Part shown: piece by piece, positions 1 through 4,778 of the stretch
How positions within the stretch are numbered: position 1 is the first letter of the stretch
How the letters are laid out: every line of letters starts with the position of its first letter
Source of the DNA: an uncultured Eubacteriaceae bacterium
GTDB taxonomy: Bacteria > Bacillota > Clostridia > Oscillospirales > Acutalibacteraceae
Assembly (NCBI GenBank): GCA_937905915.1
Contig: CALCVR010000247.1
Span: 1 to 5,294 of the forward strand
Length of the DNA: 5,294 bases
Direction of reading: 5' to 3'
The notes under the pieces: model-generated
What the model was told of the DNA's origin: nothing
The model's database searches: none
The model's input: only the letters and a program-made list of their open reading frames with translations
Made by a program: the position numbers and the translations under genes

Positions 1-435
1 CACATTAAGTTTGTGATTATCACAGCTGTAACGGTTGTTTTATCTATTGTTATCCCTTGCGTGGCCATGAACAGTCACTATACCATAACAAAGGATGGGA
101 TTGATCGGTACGGAATGTTTGGAAACAAAACTGAGAGTGTGGTGTGGGATCAAGTTCCTGAAGTAAAAACATCCATTGAGTTTTTGTATGGCGCTACTGA
201 AGCAAGTATAGCAGGCAATTGGAAGATGTTTTATCTTGTAGAGCTTCCCTCTGGTGAAACACTGGATCTTTACAACGACGGCTTTGCAAAGGACAAATTG
301 GACGCTGTGGCTCAAGTGGATCGTATTGTCCGCGAAAAGGGAATTCCCACCCAGAGAGACGCGGAGGACTTGGATAAATATCCTTACAAAACCGAGTCGG
401 AAAAGGAAGTCATTCACGGCCTTTTTGAGCAATAA
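1..435 (+). CDS. Membrane-anchored hypothetical protein, 5' end outside the window
   Basis: I do not recognise this gene. The frame is open from base 1, so the first visible codon is probably not the start; a GTG at 13 has no convincing ribosome binding site before it. The visible 144 residues begin with a hydrophobic stretch (about residues 3-20, including VIITAVTVVLSIVIP) that looks like a membrane segment. A soluble domain follows, with alternating short strands and turns: YTITKDGIDRYGMFG, then a VVWDQVPEV motif and FYLVELPSGETLDLY, ending in a charged helical tail. The 'Y-x-I-T-x-x-G-I ... W-x-x-V' pattern resembles small bacterial PH-like membrane-associated domains, but this is a weak resemblance. 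It lies 46 bases before the yccF-family gene in the same orientation, so the two may be co-transcribed. It has no evident link to the sporulation operon, from which a terminator separates it. Confidence 0.75.
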   Translation, partial: HIKFVIITAVTVVLSIVIPCVAMNSHYTITKDGIDRYGMFGNKTESVVWDQVPEVKTSIEFLYGATEASIAGNWKMFYLVELPSGETLDLYNDGFAKDKLDAVAQVDRIVREKGIPTQRDAEDLDKYPYKTESEKEVIHGLFEQ

Positions 436-467
436 GTTTTACCAAACAAGTATTCCTGTTTTAGGAA

Positions 468-477
468 AGGATGGTGG
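468..477 (+). promoter_or_regulatory. Ribosome binding site for the TTG-started yccF-family gene
   Basis: The purine-rich run AAGGATGGTGG, part of a longer AGGAAAGGATGGTGG stretch from 463, sits 4-11 bases before the TTG at 482. The ATG at 471 and GTG at 474 inside this run are in another frame, which closes without giving a YccF protein. The only in-frame start at the family's N-terminus (M-G-C-L-G-N) is therefore the TTG. Confidence 0.55.
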
Positions 478-481
478 CAAA

Positions 482-847
482 TTGGGCTGTCTTGGCAACG
501 CATTGTGGTTCCTGCTGGGCGGCATTTGGCAGGGCCTCAGCTGGATGCTGGTAGGTGTAGTATGGTGCATCACCATTGTGGGCATTCCAATTGGTATACA
601 GTGTTTTAAACTGGCAGGCCTTGCCTTCTTTCCATTTGGAAAGGACGTTCAGTTTGGCGGAGGAGTCGGCTCAACACTGCTCAACATCCTATGGATGATT
701 TTCGGCGGTTTGATTTTGGCTGCTGAATCGGCCATTCTCGGCTGTATTTTGTGTATCACCATCATCGGAATCCCCTTTGGCAAGCAGTGCTTTAAGCTGG
801 CAAAACTGGCTTTGATGCCCTTTGGTGCATCGGTGGTTTCCATATAA
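482..847 (+). CDS. yccF: YccF/DUF307 family small inner-membrane protein
   Basis: This is a 121-residue, very hydrophobic protein of the YccF (DUF307) family, whose biochemical role is unknown. The two family repeats are plain. Residues 5-56 run from GN-x-LW through CITIVGIPIGIQCFKLAG to FFPFGKDV. Residues 67-118 run from LNILW through CITIIGIPFGKQCFKLAK to LMPFGASV. The offset is 62 residues. Each repeat holds a hydrophobic span before the conserved 'CITI-x-GIP-x-G-x-QCFK' motif, so two to four membrane passes are likely. The open frame extends upstream to 254, but that part overlaps the preceding gene and shows no YccF similarity. TTG at 482 gives the usual family N-terminus and length. The gene is followed directly by a strong terminator, so it ends its transcription unit. 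Family assignment is firm; the exact start is less so. Confidence 0.9.
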   Translation: MGCLGNALWFLLGGIWQGLSWMLVGVVWCITIVGIPIGIQCFKLAGLAFFPFGKDVQFGGGVGSTLLNILWMIFGGLILAAESAILGCILCITIIGIPFGKQCFKLAKLALMPFGASVVSI

Positions 848-869
848 GATACAAAGGAACCCGGACTAT

Positions 870-919
870 AAAAAATAACACCACTGTGGAATTGAATTTT
901 CACGGTGGTGTTATTTTTT
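870..919 (+). terminator. Strong intrinsic terminator between yccF and spoIIIAA
   Basis: A long inverted repeat pairs 870-888 with 901-919 over 19 base pairs, with one G-U wobble (885/904). Pairing can extend three more positions (889-891 with 898-900, one of them G-U), leaving a six-base loop at 892-897. The stem carries six A at its left foot (870-875) and six T at its right foot (914-919), typical of a factor-independent terminator that could work in both directions. It lies 22 bases after the yccF stop and about 75 bases before the spoIIIAA start. It therefore separates the upstream unit from the sporulation operon. Confidence 0.9.
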
Positions 920-941
920 GTGTTTCAGGGAGGGTGACTTT

Positions 942-971
942 GTCATATTGGGTGAGGATGTCCCATATCTA
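942..971 (+). promoter_or_regulatory. Putative sigma-E-type promoter of the spoIIIA operon
   Basis: GTCATATT at 942-949 agrees closely with the -35 element recognised by mother-cell sigma-E. After a 14-base spacer comes CATATCTA at 964-971, which keeps the CATA core of the sigma-E -10 consensus (CATACAAT) but departs from it in the second half. The placement is right: downstream of the terminator and just before spoIIIAA. In Bacillus subtilis the spoIIIA operon is transcribed by sigma-E. Transcription would start near 977-979, almost at the ribosome binding site. This is inferred from motif match and context. Confidence 0.65.
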
Positions 972-978
972 TGTTAGC

Positions 979-987
979 AAAGGAGGG
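979..987 (+). promoter_or_regulatory. Ribosome binding site fixing the spoIIIAA start
   Basis: AAAGGAGGG is nearly a perfect Shine-Dalgarno sequence and ends six bases before the ATG at 994. It decides the start over two upstream in-frame ATGs. The one at 886 lies in the terminator hairpin. The one at 958 lies inside the putative promoter and has no spaced ribosome binding site. Confidence 0.9.
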
Positions 988-993
988 ACAAGT

Positions 994-2031
994 ATGGACA
1001 AGATCACATTAGCAACCCGATATGACGATGCCGTCAGCCGACTAGGGGAGAAGTGGAGCACATGGCTCAAACGTGTCCCTGAGGACATCAAAGCAAGGAC
1101 ACAGGAGGTACATTTACATACCGGCAGTCCCGTGGTGCTGACAGGGGCTGGAATGTTCTCTTTTGTCACCGACAAAGGGGATGTAACAAGCGTCTATCAG
1201 GACGGCCTTCCAACTGCCACCTTGGAAACTATGGAAAAAGCCATAGCCGCCCTTTGCGATTATTCCATTCACAGTTTTCAAGGGGACATCCAAAATGGAT
1301 TTATCACCGTCCGAGGAGGGCACCGGGCCGGCATTTGTGGCACCGCTGTGATAGAAAAGGGAGGAATTTCCAGCATTCGGGATATTTCCTCCATCAATCT
1401 GCGCATTGCCAGGCAGCATTTTGGAGCAGCTGACTCCATCCTTCACTCCGCCTTTGCCAAGGGGATCAAAGGCCTGCTTCTGGCCGGACCTCCGGGATGC
1501 GGCAAAACCACCATTCTTCGAGACTTGGCTCGTCAATTATCCTCCGGTGCTGCCGGATGCTACTATCGTGTGGCACTGGTGGACGAACGCGGGGAATTGG
1601 GAGGGGTTTATCGCGGACAGGCTCAAAACAATTTGGGGCCCTGCTGCGATTGCTTGGATGGATATCCCAAAGCGCAGGGGATCCTGCAAGCCCTGCGAAG
1701 TTTGGCGCCACAGGTCATAGTATGCGACGAGGTTGGGGACGACGCGGACATCGACGCCATAAAAGCCGGTGTCAACGGCGGCGCTAAGATGATTGTCTCC
1801 ATCCACGCGGGCAGTTTATCGGAGCTAATGGATCGTCCCCAGGGGCGCGCTCTATTAAGCACCAACGCTTTTGATTACGTAGCCGTCATGGAGGGTAGGG
1901 AACATCCCGGACATATCCAATCCATCACAAAGGCAGGTGATTTGCTTGAAGATCATCGGGCTGTTGTGTTTGATTGTGACGGGGACCTTAGTGGGCCTGA
2001 TGAAATCGGCGGAATTTGGGGGCCGTGTTAA
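994..2031 (+). CDS. spoIIIAA: Stage III sporulation protein AA, secretion-type ATPase of the mother cell-forespore channel
   Basis: A 345-residue ATPase, related to the GspE-type secretion ATPases, thought to energise the SpoIIIA-SpoIIQ channel from the mother-cell side of the membrane. The N-terminal domain (about 1-150) contains the conserved GGHRAGICGTA (108-118) and the S-I-R-D-I-S-S-I-N-x-R-I segment. The nucleotide-binding domain has Walker A GPPGCGKTT (165-173), LVDERGELGG (195-204), a DGYPKAQGILQALRSLAP segment, Walker B VIVCDEVG (241-248, acidic pair D245-E246) and SIHAG (269-273). It is somewhat longer than the B. subtilis protein, which has about 307 residues. Part of the excess is the last 28 residues, which overlap spoIIIAB in another frame and look unlike a conserved C-terminus. 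A C-C-D-C cluster (217-220) lies between the ERGE and PKA motifs. It is the first gene of the operon, behind a sigma-E-like promoter and a very good ribosome binding site. Confidence 0.96.
   Translation: MDKITLATRYDDAVSRLGEKWSTWLKRVPEDIKARTQEVHLHTGSPVVLTGAGMFSFVTDKGDVTSVYQDGLPTATLETMEKAIAALCDYSIHSFQGDIQNGFITVRGGHRAGICGTAVIEKGGISSIRDISSINLRIARQHFGAADSILHSAFAKGIKGLLLAGPPGCGKTTILRDLARQLSSGAAGCYYRVALVDERGELGGVYRGQAQNNLGPCCDCLDGYPKAQGILQALRSLAPQVIVCDEVGDDADIDAIKAGVNGGAKMIVSIHAGSLSELMDRPQGRALLSTNAFDYVAVMEGREHPGHIQSITKAGDLLEDHRAVVFDCDGDLSGPDEIGGIWGPC
1935..1940 (+). promoter_or_regulatory. Ribosome binding site inside spoIIIAA deciding the spoIIIAB start
   Basis: AGGTGA lies five bases before TTG 1946. 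An alternative GTG start at 1937 is contained in this element and would have almost no spacing from the upstream AAAGG. The TTG start gives M-K-I-I-G-L-L, which matches the usual short SpoIIIAB N-terminus (B. subtilis begins M-L-K-L-L-G). Confidence 0.6.
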
Positions 2032-2455
2032 GCAGTTGGAGGCTATTCTATCCATGATCCAGGATATGGCCACCCAAATCCGTTACCGCGCTTTGCCACT
2101 GTCTGATTTAATCGGGAATATGGCGGAGCAAAAGGAACTAACATGCCTTCCTTTTCTAAAACAGTGCGCCAAGCAGTGCGAGGAAGGGATCCCCTTCCCG
2201 AGAGCATGGGAGCAGAGTGTAGAACAGCAGGGAAAACGATCCTATCTCAAAGAAAAGGATCTCAGTATTCTCTACGCCTTCGGCAGCGGACTGGGCACCA
2301 CCGATATAGAGGGTCAGTTAGCCAACTGTCAGCTTCACAGCAAGCTGGTGGAAGAATCGCTTCAGTATGCCCGGGCCGAGCGAGACGGGATGGGAAGGCT
2401 CTACTCCACTTTAGGGATTCTAGCCGGCATCGGCGCCGCTATCGTTTTGGCATAA
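1946..2455 (+). CDS. spoIIIAB: Stage III sporulation protein AB
   Basis: A 169-residue protein, close to the 171 of B. subtilis SpoIIIAB. The family has a GspF-like fold and is thought to be the inner-membrane partner of the SpoIIIAA ATPase. Visible features are an N-terminal hydrophobic segment (2-18), a helical cytoplasmic middle with the conserved 'R-x-x-x-LPL' and 'P-F-x-x-A-W' patterns (about 47-88), the family signature F-G-x-x-L-G-x-x-D-x-x-x-Q (102-114), a charged helix, and a C-terminal membrane segment (154-169) that ends the protein. Start chosen at TTG 1946, with GTG 1937 (three residues longer) as the alternative. The first 86 bases overlap the end of spoIIIAA in a different frame, so its translation is probably coupled to that gene. 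The 62 bases after its stop hold only the spoIIIAC ribosome binding site. Confidence 0.95.
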   Translation: MKIIGLLCLIVTGTLVGLMKSAEFGGRVKQLEAILSMIQDMATQIRYRALPLSDLIGNMAEQKELTCLPFLKQCAKQCEEGIPFPRAWEQSVEQQGKRSYLKEKDLSILYAFGSGLGTTDIEGQLANCQLHSKLVEESLQYARAERDGMGRLYSTLGILAGIGAAIVLA

Positions 2456-2503
2456 TTGGATCAGCAAAAAGAGGCATCCGCTCAGCTGTGCGCCTGCCGA
2501 CGT

Positions 2504-2510
2504 GGGAGGA
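2504..2510 (+). promoter_or_regulatory. Ribosome binding site for spoIIIAC
   Basis: GGGAGGA ends seven bases before ATG 2518. It is a good Shine-Dalgarno match and fixes the start of this small gene, whose frame is open well upstream into spoIIIAB. Confidence 0.85.
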
Positions 2511-2517
2511 ACGAAAA

Positions 2518-2712
2518 ATGGATGTGGATTTAATCTTTAAAATAGCGGCCATTGGCATTATCGTGGCGGTCCTCAACCAGGTATTAATACGGTCCGGCCG
2601 GGAGGAACAAGCCATGTTAACCACGTTGGCAGGGCTGATTGTGGTATTGACCATCATCATCCAGGAGATCAGCGATTTATTCCATGTGGTCAAATCGGTG
2701 TTTGGGTTATGA
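2518..2712 (+). CDS. spoIIIAC: Stage III sporulation protein AC, small integral membrane protein
   Basis: A 64-residue protein (about 68 in B. subtilis) of the SpoIIIAC/AD family, a membrane component of the mother cell-forespore channel. It has two hydrophobic spans (about 5-24, from IFKIAAIGIIVAVLNQVL, and 32-50) joined by a short polar loop R-S-G-R-E-E-Q. The second runs into 'I-x-Q-E-I-S-D-L-F' and a short C-terminal tail. The start is fixed by the GGGAGGA ribosome binding site; upstream in-frame codons to 2143 belong to a shadow of spoIIIAB. It follows spoIIIAB after 62 bases and overlaps the spoIIIAD start by four bases (ATGA), the usual order in this operon. Short, but recognisable from sequence and position together. 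Confidence 0.94.
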   Translation: MDVDLIFKIAAIGIIVAVLNQVLIRSGREEQAMLTTLAGLIVVLTIIIQEISDLFHVVKSVFGL

Positions 2713-3098
2713 ACATCGCGGCCATCGCGGGAATCGGTATCGTCGCTGCCGCCATCGCTGTGCTCATCAAGAAGCAGAATCCTGAATACTCCATGATGAT
2801 CAGCATTGGAGCAGGCGTTATCCTGCTTATCCTGATTCTTTCCCAGGTGACGCCGGCTATCCGCCAGATGAGCGATCTTGTGTCGTCGGCCGGAATGCCT
2901 GCCGAGTATACAGGCATCTTGTTTAAATCCCTGGGAGTTTGCTTTTTGACTCAGCTGGCCTGCGACAGTTGCCGGGACGTGGGGGAGACGGCATTGGCTT
3001 CCAAAATAGAATTGGCCGGTAAGGTAGCCATTTTGATTTTTGCCCTGCCTATGTTCCAGAAAGTAGCTGATATGGCCATCTCTCTCATCCGGGGATAG
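2709..3098 (+). CDS. spoIIIAD: Stage III sporulation protein AD, integral membrane protein
   Basis: A 129-residue polytopic membrane protein (about 133 in B. subtilis) related to SpoIIIAC over its first half. Hydrophobic spans are at about 2-20, 29-48, 69-85 and 104-118. The polar loop K-K-Q-N-P-E-Y-S between the first two corresponds to the SpoIIIAC loop. The family motif C-R-D-V-G-E-T-A-L-A-S-K-I-E-L-A-G-K-V is at about 88-106. It is a membrane part of the SpoIIIA channel on the mother-cell side. Its ATG overlaps the spoIIIAC stop (ATGA) and the 20 bases before it, GT- and T-rich, show no Shine-Dalgarno match. It probably depends on ribosomes finishing spoIIIAC. A 16-base gap separates it from spoIIIAE. 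Confidence 0.95.
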   Translation: MNIAAIAGIGIVAAAIAVLIKKQNPEYSMMISIGAGVILLILILSQVTPAIRQMSDLVSSAGMPAEYTGILFKSLGVCFLTQLACDSCRDVGETALASKIELAGKVAILIFALPMFQKVADMAISLIRG

Positions 3099-3114
3099 AG
3101 GAGGAAGTGAAACG

Positions 3115-4284
3115 GTGAAAAAAGTTCTTGTATGCATTCTCTTTTTCCTCTTAACCATACTGTTCCCTTTTGCAGTCGGAGCGACAGACGACCCATCCAA
3201 TACGTCAGACAGTAGTACTGTATCAGAATACGATTTTGAAGATCAGCTCAAAGCCAGCGGCGCCGATGAGCTTACCGATGAACTTCCCCAGGAGACAAAG
3301 GAACTACTCCGCAAATTAGGCATCGATTCCATCGGGCCGGACAGCCTCTTGGGACTTACCACCGGCAATGTATCGTCTACTCTTGTGGATACCGTTAAAG
3401 AAAGTGCCAAAGGGCCTCTTAAATCCGGAGCAGCCGTGGGAGGAATCATCTTGCTATGTGCCCTGCTGGAAGGATTCAAAGTCTCCTTTGGGGAACGTCC
3501 TCTTGCCGGGGTTTTTGGAGGGGTGGCGGCGTTGTCGGTGGGAGTAGCCATTGTTTTGCCGGTACTGGAAGTCATCCAAAAGGCGGGAGAAGCAGTGAGA
3601 GCCAGTTCGGCTTTTATGCTGTCCTTTATCCCGGTATTCGCCGGCATCACTACCGCTGCGGGGCAACCGGTCACCGCTTCCCTGTACCAGGGGCTTTTGT
3701 TTGGCGTAGCGCAGGTGGTCTCCTCCGCAGCCAACACCATTGTGGTTCCTCTTTTGTCCCTGTTTTTAGCCTTCAGCTTAGTGGCTGCCGTAGTTCCAAA
3801 CCTCAATCTCAGCGCCACGGCAGGCAGCATCCAAAAGGTTGCGTCCTGGGTGCTTGGGCTGGTGATGACCGTCTTTGTAGGTATCCTCTCCATCCAAGGG
3901 GTGGTGGGCAACGCTTCCGACGGCGTGGCCATGAAAGCTGCCAAATTCTTCAGTGGTAATTTTATCCCTGTAGTAGGCAGTGCATTGGGCGATGCCCTTG
4001 GTGCGGTACAGGGATGTGTGGGACTGCTAAAAAGCACAGTAGGAAGCTTTGGGATTTTGGCGGTAGTGGTGATCTTTGTCCCACCCCTTCTCCAATCCCT
4101 CATTTGGCAGTTTATTTTAAACATTGGGGCGGCTTTCGCCGATCTTTTTGATTTAAAGCAGATTTCAGCCATGCTACGGTCTACCTCCAAGGTATTAAAT
4201 CTGCTCATTGCCGTCATGCTATGTTGTTCTCTGTTGCTCATTATCTCCACCACCATACTGTTGACACTGGGAGTGAGCGTATAA
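3115..4284 (+). CDS. spoIIIAE: Stage III sporulation protein AE, polytopic membrane channel component
   Basis: A 389-residue protein, close to the roughly 399 of B. subtilis SpoIIIAE, the largest membrane protein of the channel. It begins with a signal peptide: MKK, a hydrophobic core (4-20) and a likely cleavage site after A-V-G-A (20-23). A polar acidic region (24-100) follows, containing D-E-L-T-D-E-L-P and K-L-G-I-D-S. The rest is membrane-embedded, with hydrophobic spans near 105-119, 131-151, 166-181, 206-226, 243-262, 310-325 and 368-387. Recognisable conserved segments are SFIPVFAGITTAAG (170-183), S-A-T-A-G-S-I-Q-K-V-A-S-W (233-245) and F-I-P-V-V-G-S-A-L-G-D-A (283-294). The GTG start is supported by AGGAGG at 3099-3104, ten bases upstream, and by the signal peptide beginning there. 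Its stop overlaps the spoIIIAF start by one base (TAATG). Confidence 0.97.
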   Translation: MKKVLVCILFFLLTILFPFAVGATDDPSNTSDSSTVSEYDFEDQLKASGADELTDELPQETKELLRKLGIDSIGPDSLLGLTTGNVSSTLVDTVKESAKGPLKSGAAVGGIILLCALLEGFKVSFGERPLAGVFGGVAALSVGVAIVLPVLEVIQKAGEAVRASSAFMLSFIPVFAGITTAAGQPVTASLYQGLLFGVAQVVSSAANTIVVPLLSLFLAFSLVAAVVPNLNLSATAGSIQKVASWVLGLVMTVFVGILSIQGVVGNASDGVAMKAAKFFSGNFIPVVGSALGDALGAVQGCVGLLKSTVGSFGILAVVVIFVPPLLQSLIWQFILNIGAAFADLFDLKQISAMLRSTSKVLNLLIAVMLCCSLLLIISTTILLTLGVSV

Positions 4285-4778
4285 TGGATTGGATCCGCGA
4301 ATGGGCTACCGCCATTTGTATGGGCGCTTTAGCGGCGGCGCTGGCACAGATGTTGGCTCCTTCCGGCCCCCTGCAAAAGATTTTTAAAGTAGCGGTAGCG
4401 GCTTTTTTTCTCTGCTGCTTTCTCTCTCCATTTTTTAACACCGATCCTTTGCCTTCGCTGTCCCTACCGGAACAACCCGTCAGTGTAGAGGAAAGCGCTA
4501 TGAATCTCAAGGAGGAGATGCATCGTCAGCTTCAAAACCAAGTGGAGGTGCGTCTCAAGCAGCTCAGTATGGACGCCACTCAGAAAATTGGAATTACTCC
4601 AGAAAAAATTCTCATTCACATGGATACCGGAGCGGACGGCAGCATATCCATTAAACAGATTAACGTTGTCCTCAAGGATGAGGATCGAAAACAAAAGGGC
4701 AACGTCCAGTCAGCGATACAAGAAGCGCTGGGATTTACACCCCGTGTTTTAAGCGTATCGGAGGTGAAAGAATCGTGA
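4284..4778 (+). CDS. spoIIIAF: Stage III sporulation protein AF
   Basis: A 164-residue protein with two N-terminal membrane segments (about 8-25 and 33-50), then a linker and a soluble domain thought to lie in the space between the two membranes. The soluble part has a long helix (68-98, M-N-L-K-E-E-M-H-R-Q-L), two strands (about 108-114 and 120-131), a second helix (136-149) and a last strand (154-159). This helix-strand-strand-helix-strand order fits the ring-building motif reported for SpoIIIAF, AG and AH. It is shorter than the B. subtilis protein (about 206 residues), mostly because the linker and tail are short; all expected parts seem present. The ATG overlaps the spoIIIAE stop by one base. 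The frame is open back to 4221, but that segment is shadow of spoIIIAE. No strong ribosome binding site precedes it, so coupled translation is likely. Confidence 0.94.
   Translation: MDWIREWATAICMGALAAALAQMLAPSGPLQKIFKVAVAAFFLCCFLSPFFNTDPLPSLSLPEQPVSVEESAMNLKEEMHRQLQNQVEVRLKQLSMDATQKIGITPEKILIHMDTGADGSISIKQINVVLKDEDRKQKGNVQSAIQEALGFTPRVLSVSEVKES
4760..4767 (+). promoter_or_regulatory. Ribosome binding site favouring the GTG start of spoIIIAG
   Basis: GGAGGTGA, a nearly full Shine-Dalgarno match inside the end of spoIIIAF, stands seven bases before GTG 4775. A weaker element, AAGGGAG (4779-4784 plus the preceding A), stands five bases before ATG 4790 and could serve a start five residues shorter. 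Confidence 0.7.

Noticed and set aside
12..24. Palindrome TGTGAT-T-ATCACA resembling a CRP/FNR-type operator
   Set aside because: It has only one to three bases between the half-sites rather than the six of a CRP site, and it lies inside a coding frame with no promoter nearby.
444..461. Short inverted repeat AAACA...TGTTT between the first gene and yccF
   Set aside because: The five-base-pair A/T-rich stem is too weak for a terminator, has no following T-run, and is expected by chance.
254..481. Upstream extension of the yccF-family frame from 254
   Set aside because: It overlaps the preceding gene out of frame and encodes a basic, Trp/Arg/Thr-rich segment unlike any YccF N-terminus.
886..993. 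Upstream extension of spoIIIAA from ATG 886 or ATG 958
   Set aside because: ATG 886 lies in the terminator hairpin and ATG 958 in the putative promoter. ATG 994 has a nearly perfect ribosome binding site and the expected N-terminus.
1406..1787. Alternative-frame + strand open frames within spoIIIAA
   Set aside because: They are shadows with no family resemblance; the spoIIIAA frame carries Walker A, Walker B and other family motifs through this stretch.
2456..2517. 62-base gap between spoIIIAB and spoIIIAC as a possible small gene, promoter or terminator
   Set aside because: Only a GGCA/TGCC four-base pairing and the spoIIIAC ribosome binding site are visible. There is no convincing hairpin, promoter pair or small open frame with its own start.
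2439..3200. Open frame of 253 codons on the minus strand across spoIIIAC and spoIIIAD
   Set aside because: The translation is low in hydrophobic structure and rich in His, Arg and Asn. It spans three well-supported + strand gene segments and has no start signals of its own.
3243..4256. Long open frame of 337 codons on the minus strand, opposite spoIIIAE
   Set aside because: It is a shadow of spoIIIAE. Its product is rich in Thr, Ala, Pro and Ser in no domain pattern, and the + strand frame is a clear conserved family.
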